Of a DNA stretch of 25,804 nt, positions 1-8,295 are shown piece after piece (within the stretch, counting starts at the first letter, position 1; each line of letters begins with the position of its first letter). Origin of the DNA: CAZGUX01 sp046160045 (lineage in GTDB: Bacteria > Acidobacteriota > Terriglobia > Bryobacterales > Bryobacteraceae). Location: positions 1-25,804 of the forward strand of contig JBJXGR010000393.1 of assembly GCA_046160045.1 (NCBI GenBank), in the 5' to 3' direction. The position numbers and the translations under genes were made by a program. The notes beneath the pieces are model-generated. The model worked only from the letters and a program-made list of their open reading frames with translations, did no database searches and was not told where the DNA came from.

Positions 1-47
1 GCCGCGCCGGCGCTGAGCGTCGAGAACACACGGCGCGAAAGCACGCC

Positions 48-1139
48 CTATTTTTGCATGACCCAGTCGAAGGAGAAGCGGGCGAACGTGATCTTCTCGT
101 AGGCGGAAGATTCGCCTCGCTCGTACAGCACGCCGAGCGTGCCATCCTTCAGCACGATCACCGTCGAGTACGCGGCTGGCCCGGCGTGAAGGGTGCGGGA
201 GACAGGCCACGTGCGGCCCTCGTCGTAGCTGAGCTTCACGGTGAGGTTCTCGCGCTTCCGGCTTTGTGCGTTGGTGAAGATCATCACGTCGCGGCCTTTC
301 CACTTGCCGCGCGTGATGCCGGCGTTGCAGCTCGGGTCCTCGAGCGCCTCATCGTGGGTGAGGGGCTCGAACGACACACCGCCGTCCGTCGATCGGGCGA
401 TCGCGCGGCGCGGCCCGTTCCGCATGTTCTGCAGAATCGTGCCGTCCTTCAGTTCCACCACGTGACTCTCATCGGTCCCGGGACCCACGGCCTGGCCTGC
501 CTTCCAGGTCCGGCCGCCGTCGTCGCTATAGGCGTTGCGCGAGGCCGCCGCGCGGTTGCCGTCGCGTACGACCAGCGGAACCAGATAGCGCCCCTGACTC
601 GTGTGGAGGTGCGTGCCGGACGTTGCGAACATCGCGTGCCACGCCGGATCTTTGATTTGCGGGCTCAGGTCGGCCGGTTCGGACCAGGCGGCGCCGTCAT
701 TGTCGCTGAACATCGCGTGGACCTGCAGGGTCTCCGGCCCTGTGGTCGCACCCGGTTTGGCGGTGTTCCAGCCGATGCCCGGCGGCCCGTACGCAAAGAA
801 GCACCACACCCGCCCGGTCTTCCGATCGAGCAGCAGCGAGGGATCCCCGGCGCCGCCCCGGGCGACTTTGCGAATGGTTTCCATCGGCGTCCAGGTCTTG
901 CCGCGATCGAAGCTGCGGCGCATCACCAGCGAGATCTTGGCCGGCAGGTCGCGGGTGCTCTCGTGCCTCGCGTCCGCGACCGCAATCAGGGTTCCGCGCT
1001 TCGTCTCCACGAGCGCGGGAATCCGATAGGTATGGACTCCCGCGTCTCCCTGGCGGAACAGATCCACCTGCTCGAAGGAGACCGCCGCGCTCGCGGTCGA
1101 CCACACGGCCAGGAATGCTGCGATTCTTTGGACAGACAT
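48..1139 (-). CDS. Secreted sialidase-like (BNR/Asp-box) protein
   Basis: This 363-residue protein has the six-bladed propeller signature of the GH33 exo-sialidase superfamily. A YRIP motif lies at residues 38-41. Five Asp boxes follow at about 76-83 (SFDRGKTW), 145-152, 205-212 (SDDGGRTW), 250-257 and 304-311 (SYDEGRTW). Further candidate active-site residues are E224 in DESHVVEL, the Arg in NMRN near 240, and Y324. A short N-terminal hydrophobic segment ending ASA indicates Sec export. I chose the ATG at 1139 because the longer frame begins with TTG, adds only six residues and would displace the signal peptide. Family members remove terminal sialic acid or related ulosonic acids, but many environmental homologues have unproven substrates. 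It is transcribed divergently from the LamG gene, 49 bp away. Confidence 0.85.
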   Translation of the reverse strand: MSVQRIAAFLAVWSTASAAVSFEQVDLFRQGDAGVHTYRIPALVETKRGTLIAVADARHESTRDLPAKISLVMRRSFDRGKTWTPMETIRKVARGGAGDPSLLLDRKTGRVWCFFAYGPPGIGWNTAKPGATTGPETLQVHAMFSDNDGAAWSEPADLSPQIKDPAWHAMFATSGTHLHTSQGRYLVPLVVRDGNRAAASRNAYSDDGGRTWKAGQAVGPGTDESHVVELKDGTILQNMRNGPRRAIARSTDGGVSFEPLTHDEALEDPSCNAGITRGKWKGRDVMIFTNAQSRKRENLTVKLSYDEGRTWPVSRTLHAGPAAYSTVIVLKDGTLGVLYERGESSAYEKITFARFSFDWVMQK

Positions 1140-1188
1140 GCCATTCGAGCCTATCAAACGATGTACAATCCGGCATTAGGTCTCAGTC

Positions 1189-2055
1189 ATGCGATACCTT
1201 ATCTGGATGCTCCCAATCTCTCTGATGACCACCGCGGCGTCCGCGGAGGACAAACCGCGAAAGGCGCTGGAGAGCGCGCTGACCTTTCACGCTGCGTTCG
1301 ATGGCGGCACGGATGCCGCGTTCGCGCTCGGCGACAAGCGCCTCTACACGGCCGATGACTACAAGGTACAAGACCAGGCGACACCGGGCCTGGGCAACCC
1401 CGACGTCGAGATCGCTCGCGGACAGGGCCGCTTCGGCGATGCGCTGCATTTCCGGAAGAAGAACTCGAAGGCCATTTTCTACCACGCGACTTCAAATGTC
1501 GCGTTCGACCCGAAGAACTGGAACGGGGCCGTCTCCTTTTGGCTGAAGCTCGATCCCGATCAGGACCTGGAGCCCGGCTACTGTGATCCGATCCAGGTGA
1601 CGGATAAGGCCTACAACGATTCGGCGATCTGGGTGGATTTCACCAAGGATGACAAGCCGCGCCACTTTCGTCTGGGCGTGTTTGGGGACCTGAAGACCTG
1701 GAATCCCCAGGACGTGCCCCCCGACAAGAACCCGGACTTCGTCAAACGCCTGGTGATCGTGAAGAAAACCCCGTTCTCCCGCGAGAAATGGACGCACGTG
1801 GCGGTGACGCATTCAGGCCTGGGGTCGGGCAACGGGTCGGCTCGTCTGTACCTGAACGGGCAGTTGCAGGGTTCGGCGCAGGGGATCAAGGAGCCTTTCA
1901 CCTGGGACATGAAGAAAGGCGCGATCCGGCTGGGCTTGAGTTATGTCGGGCGGTTCGACGATCTGGCGCTCTTCAATCGCGAGTTGACGGAGGCGGAAGT
2001 GAAGGCGCTCTATCGGCTGAAGAAGGGCGTCGCCGAGCTTCACAAAGGCCGCTGA
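1189..2055 (+). CDS. Secreted LamG-type (concanavalin A-like) lectin domain protein
   Basis: This 288-residue protein has a signal peptide (residues 1-19, cleavage after ASA) followed by one jelly-roll domain of the LamG/Laminin_G_3 type. The clearest marks are FWLKLDPD near 117-124, WTHVAVTHSG at 201-210, the strand ARLYLNGQLQG at 218-228, and the closing motif GRFDDLALFNRELTEAEV at 254-271, which is very typical of bacterial LamG domains. No catalytic residues are evident, so a carbohydrate- or surface-binding role is inferred. The ribosome-binding site before the ATG is weak. The gene is divergent from the sialidase, which suggests a shared control region, and a hairpin follows 24 bp after the stop. 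Confidence 0.8.
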   Translation: MRYLIWMLPISLMTTAASAEDKPRKALESALTFHAAFDGGTDAAFALGDKRLYTADDYKVQDQATPGLGNPDVEIARGQGRFGDALHFRKKNSKAIFYHATSNVAFDPKNWNGAVSFWLKLDPDQDLEPGYCDPIQVTDKAYNDSAIWVDFTKDDKPRHFRLGVFGDLKTWNPQDVPPDKNPDFVKRLVIVKKTPFSREKWTHVAVTHSGLGSGNGSARLYLNGQLQGSAQGIKEPFTWDMKKGAIRLGLSYVGRFDDLALFNRELTEAEVKALYRLKKGVAELHKGR

Positions 2056-2079
2056 GGCAAGCGTTAGCGGTCAGCCCGC

Positions 2080-2107
2080 GAGACCGGCTCCATGTGGTGC
2101 CGGTCTC
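2080..2107. terminator. Hairpin after the LamG gene
   Basis: A perfect 9-bp inverted repeat (gagaccggc / gccggtctc) with a 10-base loop lies 24 bp after the LamG stop codon. There is no T-run on either side, so intrinsic termination is only a suggestion. It could equally act as an mRNA-stabilising stem. Confidence 0.4.
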
Positions 2108-2192
2108 CGGCCGGGCGATGGTTGGCGACCAGGCGGCCAGATGACCGCGATCCGCTCCGGGGCGGTGTCCTCGCTCACTGGTTCAGCCCAAA

Positions 2193-2444
2193 CTAGCGCA
2201 TGATCTCTTCGTGCGGGATGCCGTCCCCGCGGTCGAGCGAAGAACGGGCGCGGTCCAGCGCCGCGGCGGTCTCGGGCGTGATCTCTTCCTCTTCCACCGG
2301 TGCCAGGGCCAGCGAACGCGCCAACGGTTCCACCATCACTTCAAGTAGACTCCGCACGGCGTTCAACTTCGCGGCCGGCAGCAGATCCAGCAACGCGTGT
2401 GCCTGTTGGCGTTCTTGATTGAGATTCGGTTCCATGTCTTCCAT
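2193..2444 (-). CDS. Small antitoxin-like protein, probably truncated by an amber codon
   Basis: This 83-residue acidic protein has a helical N-terminal half with the pattern ERQQAHALLDLLPAAKLNAV and a second half ending LDRGDGIPHEEIMR. It resembles small antitoxin-type proteins common in acidobacteria and deltaproteobacteria, whose C-terminus usually reads HEEvlrEFGL; this comparison is from memory. Here the frame stops at TAG (2195-2193), but the next codons read F-G-L-N-Q and then TGA at 2177-2175. That is what a GAG-to-TAG change in the expected Glu codon would give. The start ATG abuts the stop of the preceding HTH frame (TAAATG). A second in-frame ATG lies at 2435. No intact toxin follows. 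It may still be translated as the shorter form. Confidence 0.5.
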   Translation of the reverse strand: MEDMEPNLNQERQQAHALLDLLPAAKLNAVRSLLEVMVEPLARSLALAPVEEEEITPETAAALDRARSSLDRGDGIPHEEIMR

Positions 2445-2840
2445 TTAGCCGCCAAGGAAAGCCGCACTCAGCGGCGCGCTGCCCGGAAAGCGGCATTCTC
2501 CAAAAAACGCGTCGATTGTCTTCAACCGTGTTGTCTGCTGAGGAGACGGTAACGTCTCGATCAGCTCGGGACGGCGAAGGACCCGGCGACTGGGCTTCCG
2601 GATAGGCTTGGGCCCGCCAGGTTGGAGGAGGTCGTCGGTGGTGATCTCCAGAGCCGTAGCGAAGCGGAGAATCATCTCGGCGGTGAGACGGAGCTTGTCG
2701 CGTTCGTAGTCGGAGATGAGGGCCTGAATCAGGCCGGCCTTGGCGGCGAGTTCCTTCTGGGTGAAGCCGCGTTCCTTCCGGAGGGACCACGCAATGCAAG
2801 CCGGAACAAGGCCGTCTTGGCCTAAGGGTAAATCCCATAG
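2445..2840 (-). pseudogene. XRE-family helix-turn-helix regulator lacking a canonical start codon
   Basis: The frame encodes a clear XRE/Cro-type DNA-binding domain: RKERGFTQKELAAKAGL (helices 2-3 begin here), then QALISDYERDKLRL, then ILRFATALEITTDDLLQ. A tail follows with KPSRRVLRRPELIETLP and LKTIDAFF, typical of a small XRE family. The first ATG in frame (2675) lies after the HTH. Upstream, the frame stays open back to a TGA at 2843-2841 but contains no ATG, GTG or TTG; the only near-starts are CTT, GTT and ATT codons, with ATT at 2795-2793. The frame overlaps the stop of the preceding glycosidase-like gene. Either the 5' end was lost at a recombination junction, or the protein starts at a rare codon by coupling to the upstream gene. 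It ends exactly against the next ATG (TAAATG). Confidence 0.6.
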
Positions 2841-4339
2841 TCAATGAGTAGCTCGACTTCTTCAACGGTGACGCCGCCCTGAAGCCGCGCGGGCCGCTTG
2901 TCGAGCGAGACCTCAAGGGTGTTCTCGCCCTTCCGGGGCAATACCTGGCGCAGGCGATAGTGCAGCCACTGGCTCGTATAAGGGCTGATGTGATTGCCGA
3001 AGTCACGCAGGCGGGCTTCACTTTCGAGCGAACGCCCGTTGAGCTTCACGGTGAGCGTGTCCGCCGTCACCAGATTGGTCACCAGGAGGCGAAGGGTGAT
3101 CTCGCGGGGCCGCGTCCGCTCCACTTCGTCGGCCACAAAGAACCGGATCGGGTATCCCCGCCCTGGGCTGGCGGCCTTGATCTCCACGGGCAGAGCCGCG
3201 TTGTACCCCGATTCGGCCGACTGCTTGGAGCGCCGTCGCAGAGCATGGCGCTTGGTGGCTCCAGCGATCAGTTCCGGGTCGCCGAGTTCGGTGAGCATCC
3301 GGCGCTCCGGGTCGCCGAGAGGCCACTTCATGAACCACGTGTAGAGACCGTCCGCGCCCTTAGCCCAGAAATTCGCCGCGGCCGCGTGCATCATTTCCGG
3401 CGTGTAGTACAACCGTTCGGGCGAACCTGTATTCTCGTCCTGAGCGTACGGCTGCAGCATCGGGTAGATGGCGACGTTCGCGGCCTGGGCGTCGCGAACG
3501 AGCCAGTCGAACGGCATGTCCGGGTCTAGGATGAAGTCCAGGTAGTACATGGGAGTGACCGAATCAACAAAGCGCTTTCCCATCCAGGCGCGGACATCGA
3601 GCCCTTGCTCGAGGTTCATCGCTTCGGTCGGGTAGATGCGCGCCGCGACAAAACAGCGCTTGCCGCTCCGGGCGCGTGCCATTCGGGCGATGCGGCCGAC
3701 GTAGTCGGTTAAGACAGGCGTGAACTCTTTCGCATCCTCTTTGCGCAGGATCGGCGGCATTCCGCCGGGGGCGGCCGCGAAGTCCAACTCGATTCCGTCG
3801 ACGTTGTAGCGGGTGACCAGTTCCTCGAGAACGGCGAACTGGTGGTCGCGCACCTCCTGATGGGCAAGGCCCCGGCCGCCCTCGGGCACTTTGAACTTGG
3901 GGTTGATGCCGCCGTAGCTCGACATACGGACGCTGGCGAAAAACTCCATGCCCTTGGCCCGCGCGCGGTCGCGAAGAACCTCCAGCGGGTCGAGCCCGCG
4001 GTCGATCAGGCTCTGCATGTTCTCCCAGACCCGCCAGTACGCGGACATGGTGAAGGGCTGGATGTCGGCGCCGAAGCGGAGCCCGACCTTGGAGGGATAG
4101 AAAAGCCCGTCACCGCGTTCGACGCCGTAGACAAAGGTGTCGACCGCCGTGCCAGCCACTTCGTCGACCGGACGCCAGGCATCCTCCATCCGCATCGGCG
4201 GCTCGAAGACGAACAGGTAGTAGTGGCGGGCGTCGTTGAAATACAGCGTACGACGCTTGGGGGGCTTCTTGGGCGATTGACCTTTCACGGCAGCGGCAGC
4301 CGTGAGTTGGAGCAATTGCCTCCGGCTGGGCGTCATCAT
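2822..4339 (-). CDS. Tat-exported TIM-barrel glycosidase-like protein (paralogue 1)
   Basis: This 505-residue protein starts with a twin-arginine-type leader (SRRQLLQLTAAAA), so periplasmic location is likely. After residue 30 comes TLYFNDARHYYLFVFEPPM, a (beta/alpha)8-type body, and a strand-end motif YNVDGIELDF (178-187) with acidic residues at the position where family-10-like glycosidases place substrate-binding or catalytic carboxylates. From about 430 a beta-rich domain begins with KLNGRSLE and ends VEEVELLIDYGIYP. The same architecture recurs at 13880-15565 and 19399-21033. The start is one of two tandem ATGs (4339 or 4336) overlapping the upstream TGA, with AGGAGA six to nine bases upstream, so translation is probably coupled to the oxidoreductase before it. 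Substrate and reaction are unknown. I cannot point to a confident nucleophile. Confidence 0.65.
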   Translation of the reverse strand: MMTPSRRQLLQLTAAAAVKGQSPKKPPKRRTLYFNDARHYYLFVFEPPMRMEDAWRPVDEVAGTAVDTFVYGVERGDGLFYPSKVGLRFGADIQPFTMSAYWRVWENMQSLIDRGLDPLEVLRDRARAKGMEFFASVRMSSYGGINPKFKVPEGGRGLAHQEVRDHQFAVLEELVTRYNVDGIELDFAAAPGGMPPILRKEDAKEFTPVLTDYVGRIARMARARSGKRCFVAARIYPTEAMNLEQGLDVRAWMGKRFVDSVTPMYYLDFILDPDMPFDWLVRDAQAANVAIYPMLQPYAQDENTGSPERLYYTPEMMHAAAANFWAKGADGLYTWFMKWPLGDPERRMLTELGDPELIAGATKRHALRRRSKQSAESGYNAALPVEIKAASPGRGYPIRFFVADEVERTRPREITLRLLVTNLVTADTLTVKLNGRSLESEARLRDFGNHISPYTSQWLHYRLRQVLPRKGENTLEVSLDKRPARLQGGVTVEEVELLIDYGIYP

Positions 4340-5532
4340 CGCTCTCCTGCGGCCTCGGCCGCTGTCTGGGGTCTTCCTGCGGCATCGCCGCCAACCCAAC
4401 GGTAAGGCGACGGCAACAGCGCCAATGTCCGGTCCTTCAACGGGAGTTTGACCGGCTGATTCCCCAGTTGCGCCGAAAGCTTGCTGGCGATGGCGACCTC
4501 CAATGCCTGCCGCAAGTCGTGGCCGGACACGAACAACGTGTTCTTGCTGCCGTGCACCGCGTCCACAAACGATCGGATGGAGGACACCAGGTAGTCATCG
4601 GTGTCGCGCAGCGGCGGTTTGGCCAGCACGTGCTTCCACAGGAACGGCGGGTAATTCGCGGCGACCTCCTTGCGGCCTCCCACGCCCGACTGAGAGATCC
4701 GCGGCGAATCCCAGTTCCAGCGCACGATGTGGCTGTCCGACCAGATCTGAACGCCATCGCTTGTCTTGTCCCGATCTCCGAAGACCAGACACTCGATGCC
4801 ATTGGTCATGCGAAAACGGCCGTTTATGATCAGACCGCCATCGTCGTCTCTTGCGAGCGCTTCTGGAGGATGACCCCACGCCATCACCTCCGCCACCTCG
4901 GCGCCGGTGAACAGCCGAAGCACGGATACATGCTGGCAGCCGCCACCGGAAATCTCGCCGCCGAACCCGAGCACGGCCGCTCCGGTGATCTTGCCGTACT
5001 CGCCGGAGCGCAAGCGCCGGCCGGCTTCCTGAATCTGCCATCGGGCGCGCTGCAGATTGCCGCCGGCGTAGACGATGTTGCGCCGCCGGCACGCCTCGAC
5101 CATGGCATCGGCGTCGACCAGGCTCGCCGCAATGGGTTTGTCCGTCGAGACGCCTTTCACCCCCGCCTCCGCGCTGGCGATGACCGCATCTTTCATGAAC
5201 TTCGTCGGGGTGATGATCGCGACGATGTCCGGCACCTGTTCGCGGAGCATCGCGTGCACGTCTTTGTAAAGCGCTTTGACGCCGAAGCGCTCGCCCACTA
5301 CTTTGCGGCGTTCGTCATTGTACTCGGCGATCGCGGCCAGTTCCGTGTCGGGCAAGCGCCGGTACACTTCGGCGAAGTATTGGCCCATACGTCCACAACC
5401 GACGATGCCGACGCGAAGTTTCTTGCGCGTGGCCGCCTGCTCGGGTGTGGCCAGCACGCCGCCGCCCGCCGGTGCGGCGGCGGCCGTAGCCAGACCTCCC
5501 GCCGCGGTTCCAAGGAATTCTCTTCTTTGCAT
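4336..5532 (-). CDS. Tat-exported Gfo/Idh/MocA-family oxidoreductase (1)
   Basis: This 398-residue protein begins MQRREFLGTAAGG, a Tat leader with RR at 3-4. The Rossmann motif GIVGCGRMG lies at 42-50, and the family lysine sits in DKP (131-133), with D in place of the usual E. The second alpha/beta domain follows. Family members oxidise or reduce sugars, inositols and related polyols with NAD(P). Export through Tat fits a folded protein with tightly bound nucleotide, as known for glucose-fructose oxidoreductase. The ATG at 5532 has CAGGAGC upstream, and only 15 bp separate it from the stop of the preceding oxidoreductase gene. Its own stop overlaps the next gene's start, so these three genes form one transcription unit. 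Confidence 0.88.
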   Translation of the reverse strand: MQRREFLGTAAGGLATAAAAPAGGGVLATPEQAATRKKLRVGIVGCGRMGQYFAEVYRRLPDTELAAIAEYNDERRKVVGERFGVKALYKDVHAMLREQVPDIVAIITPTKFMKDAVIASAEAGVKGVSTDKPIAASLVDADAMVEACRRRNIVYAGGNLQRARWQIQEAGRRLRSGEYGKITGAAVLGFGGEISGGGCQHVSVLRLFTGAEVAEVMAWGHPPEALARDDDGGLIINGRFRMTNGIECLVFGDRDKTSDGVQIWSDSHIVRWNWDSPRISQSGVGGRKEVAANYPPFLWKHVLAKPPLRDTDDYLVSSIRSFVDAVHGSKNTLFVSGHDLRQALEVAIASKLSAQLGNQPVKLPLKDRTLALLPSPYRWVGGDAAGRPQTAAEAAGER

Positions 5533-5547
5533 GAATGCTCCTGTTGA

Positions 5548-6828
5548 TCAGACGCCTTTCGGCGTTCCCCAGTGATTGCGGTATTTCCGTTTGAGCATCG
5601 CCGACGCTTCCGGGTCGCCGGGGATGGTCTCGTTCACGGGGTTGAAGCTGATGTTGCGCCCGGTGCGGTGCACGATGTTGCCCAGGTGGCACAGCGCGCT
5701 CGACACGTGACCGATTTCGATATCGCAGTTGGGCCGCTGCCGGGAGATGACGCACTCCACAAAATTCCGCATGTGGAAGTCCGGTTCATCGTCGCGATAA
5801 TCGGTGACCACTTTGCCCGACTTGTCGAAGATCCGGTAACCCCACTTTCCGTCCCAGCGCCCGATGTGCATGAAACCATCCGTTCCGTAGACGGCCACAC
5901 CGTTGTCGATGCCTTCGAGCGGGTAGTCCTGCCAGATGCGCATCTCCCACAGAAGGCCCTTATCGCCGTAGTCGAAGCTCAGGTTCATCGTATCGGGAGT
6001 CTGCTGGTCGTCCTTGAAATAGTACTTGGCGCCGGAGCCGCTCACGCGCTTAGGCAGGTCCGTCTTCAACGCCCAGCGCGCCTGGTCCAACTGGTGCGCG
6101 CCGTCGTTGCCCATATCGCCGGTTCCGAAATTCCAGTGCCAGTGCCATTTGTAGTGGAAACGGTTCTCGTTGAACGGGATCATTTCGGCCGGTCCCACCC
6201 AGGTGTCGTAGTTGACGCCGGGAGGCGCCGCGCCGTCCTGCCGGCTGCCGATGTCCTTGCGAAGCTGCGAATTCCAGGCCTTGGCCATCAGGACGTTGCC
6301 CAGCCTGCCGGAATGCACGATCTCGACGGCCTTGATCGTGCTCGGCCGGCTGCGCGACTGCATTCCCGCCTGCACCACGCGTTTGTACTTGCGCGCCGCC
6401 TCCACCATGAGCCTGCCTTCGCGGAGATTGTGCGACACCGGCTTCTCGACATAGACGTCCTTGCCCGCGGCGCAGGCCAGGATCGTCGCAGGCCCATGCC
6501 AGTGGTCCGGTGTGGCGACGACCACCGCATCCACGTCTTTGTCCTCCAGCAGGCGGCGCATGTCGTCGGTGCCGCGCACTTTGCCGTAGCCGAGCCTATC
6601 GGCCGAAGCCTGGGCCTTTTCCAGCCTGGCCTGGTCGACGTCGCACAGATGCGTGACGCGGGCGTTGGGGACAGGCTTCACCTGCTCTTGCATCAGGTGG
6701 TTGCCGCGCCCGCCGAGGCCGATCATGCCGATGCGAATCTCGTTGGCGGAAAAGGCCGGTCGCGCGGACGACAGGGCCGCTGCTCCTGCCAGACCGAAAA
6801 AGAAATTGCGGCGATTGGGATTATTCAT
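5548..6828 (-). CDS. Tat-exported Gfo/Idh/MocA-family oxidoreductase (2)
   Basis: This 426-residue protein has a leader NPNRRNFFFGLAGAAAL with RR at 6-7. The nucleotide-binding motif IGMIGLGGRG is at 33-42, VVATPDHWHG at 103-112, the catalytic-lysine motif EKP at 128-130, and GNDGAHQLDQARW at 240-252, where the His/Asp pair lines the active site in this branch. It belongs to the large Tat-secreted group found in acidobacteria and planctomycetes. It has its own strong ribosome-binding site (AAGGAGAT) a few bases before the ATG. A 119-bp gap with no recognisable promoter separates it from the DUF1080 gene upstream. It is the first gene of the tight trio 6828-2822. The substrate is probably a sugar or glycoside, by family only. 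Confidence 0.92.
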   Translation of the reverse strand: MNNPNRRNFFFGLAGAAALSSARPAFSANEIRIGMIGLGGRGNHLMQEQVKPVPNARVTHLCDVDQARLEKAQASADRLGYGKVRGTDDMRRLLEDKDVDAVVVATPDHWHGPATILACAAGKDVYVEKPVSHNLREGRLMVEAARKYKRVVQAGMQSRSRPSTIKAVEIVHSGRLGNVLMAKAWNSQLRKDIGSRQDGAAPPGVNYDTWVGPAEMIPFNENRFHYKWHWHWNFGTGDMGNDGAHQLDQARWALKTDLPKRVSGSGAKYYFKDDQQTPDTMNLSFDYGDKGLLWEMRIWQDYPLEGIDNGVAVYGTDGFMHIGRWDGKWGYRIFDKSGKVVTDYRDDEPDFHMRNFVECVISRQRPNCDIEIGHVSSALCHLGNIVHRTGRNISFNPVNETIPGDPEASAMLKRKYRNHWGTPKGV

Positions 6829-6947
6829 CAGATCTCCTTATCGATTATTGTTTGGTTGCCGGATTCTGAAGGCGACGGCGGGCACCTCCCGGCTACTTCG
6901 CTTCCACCTGGCGGCAGCCAACTTCTTTCGCTCGATACCCAGGGACG

Positions 6948-8006
6948 TCATTTCTTCTCCACCACCCAAATGTTGCGGAACCGGACGGGGTTGCCGTGGT
7001 TCTGGAGGAATAGCGGTCCTGGCTGGCTGTCTTTGGCCGCCTTTACAGCATTTCCTGGCGGCACGGGAGGCAGCACAAATCTGTCGTGGATCAGTACGCC
7101 ATTGAGACGCACGGTCATCATCGATGGAGATGCTCTGTTGCCCGCGTCGTCGAACTTGGCGGCAGTGAACTCCACGTCGTATGTCTGCCATGATAGCGGA
7201 GGATAACTCATATTCAAGCGAGGCTTGACCATCTCATGGATGCCGCCACAGCGGGCGAAATCGGAAAGCCGCTCGAACTTGCGATTCTCTGTGTTCCAGC
7301 CGAACGAGTCGACGATCTGAACCTCCCAGACTTTCTTCACGTAGACGCCGCTGTTGCCCCGCGCCATCCCCTGAGCGGTGGGCATGAAGGGCGTGCGGAA
7401 CTCCAGATGGAACTGGAGGCTCTGGAACATCCGCTTGGATTCGGCGCCCACATCGAGCAGATCACCGTATACCAGCTTTCCGCTTGCCCATTCGGCGACG
7501 TTGGTTCCGTCGAAGAGGACAATGGCCCCGGACGGGGGTTTGGCCCCCAGCGTGGGTGATCGGCGTTGGACCTTTTTCATTTCGAACGTGGTGTTGTCGG
7601 CAACGTTCCGGAGCATCTCGGCCTGGCCGCGGAACACATCGTTCCGGATGGTTCCGTGAAAATTCGGGTTCTCGAACATCAGGCGTTCACCGTGAATGCC
7701 GATGCAATGCGTAGCGTCTCCCCGAGTCTCCCCCCTGAAATGGAACCTGGTCTTCTCGTCCCATCCGGAGCCGGGCAAGCCGCCCGAGTACAGAACTCCC
7801 TCGAACTTCGCGTTGCCGACCGCGATCACTTGTGCCGCGATCACCGCGCCATTGCTCAGCGAGCCCTCGTATTCGCCCTGCACCCGAAAATCCGGACCTG
7901 CTTGCGCCGGATCGGTGTACGCCACATGTTGTTCGGCGGCCCGCGTCATCGGCATCAGGCCAGCGAACGCGGCACAGAGGCCGAATCCCAGCAAGGCTTT
8001 CCGCAT
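6948..8006 (-). CDS. Secreted DUF1080 / 3-keto-disaccharide hydrolase family protein
   Basis: This 352-residue protein has a signal peptide (MRKALLGFGLCAAFAG, cleavage near TRAA). An N-terminal beta module at about 30-150 contains VQGEYEGSL and VLYSGGLPGSGWD. The DUF1080 jelly-roll follows at about 160-350, with the opening motif VLFDGTN (163-169), GNSGVYVKKVWEVQIVDS (217-234), and the ending QNHGNPVRFRNIWV (335-348). Characterised members hydrolyse the glycosidic bond of 3-keto sugars made by sugar 3-dehydrogenases. The longer frame begins with GTG at 8039, but the ATG at 8006 has GGAGA close upstream and puts the hydrophobic leader at the very N-terminus. The neighbouring Gfo/Idh/MocA genes could supply the keto substrate. 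Confidence 0.85.
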   Translation of the reverse strand: MRKALLGFGLCAAFAGLMPMTRAAEQHVAYTDPAQAGPDFRVQGEYEGSLSNGAVIAAQVIAVGNAKFEGVLYSGGLPGSGWDEKTRFHFRGETRGDATHCIGIHGERLMFENPNFHGTIRNDVFRGQAEMLRNVADNTTFEMKKVQRRSPTLGAKPPSGAIVLFDGTNVAEWASGKLVYGDLLDVGAESKRMFQSLQFHLEFRTPFMPTAQGMARGNSGVYVKKVWEVQIVDSFGWNTENRKFERLSDFARCGGIHEMVKPRLNMSYPPLSWQTYDVEFTAAKFDDAGNRASPSMMTVRLNGVLIHDRFVLPPVPPGNAVKAAKDSQPGPLFLQNHGNPVRFRNIWVVEKK

Positions 8007-8163
8007 CTTCTCCGGCGCATTCCACTGCTTCACAAACACCCCCCGCGGCCGCCTCAGCCGGCCACTACATAGTTTCGCCGTATCCCGATTCCCTCAATCT
8101 TCACTTTCCGCGGTGTCGCCCGGCTTCATGGGCGCCGTTTTGCCCGTTCGTCCGCGTAAAGAT

Positions 8164-8240
8164 CAGGCCGGTCCCAGCGGCCTGAACATGTGCCATCGAG
8201 GCCGGGCTTCGGCAACGCCGGGCCGGGCGATGCCCGGCCC
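8164..8240. terminator. Two hairpins between the receptor and DUF1080 genes
   Basis: The 289-bp gap contains two GC-rich stems. The first is caggccg/cggcctg at 8164-8184, with a 7-base loop. The second is a perfect 9-bp stem gggccgggc/gcccggccc at 8220-8240, with a 3-base loop. Both follow the stop of the receptor gene on the minus strand (8296). Neither has a T-run. They may end the receptor transcript, or they may be small dispersed palindromic repeats. The rest of the gap holds nothing I recognise. Confidence 0.4.
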
Positions 8241-8295
8241 CAGCGGTGGACAAGCTCCGGAAGCCGTGCGCCGGAATGAGTGCGGATTTGGCGCC

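Noticed and set aside
1140..1188. Possible promoter TACAAT (1164-1169) between the sialidase and LamG genes
   Set aside because: The best -35-like hexamer is about 30 bp away and the correctly spaced bases do not resemble a -35 box, so I could not support it.
2341..3021. A 226-codon minus frame containing an ATG near 2838 that overlaps the HTH region
   Set aside because: Its translation past the ATG is Arg/Pro-rich and shows no HTH. The real XRE motif is in the neighbouring frame. It only shows that a one-base shift would supply an ATG.
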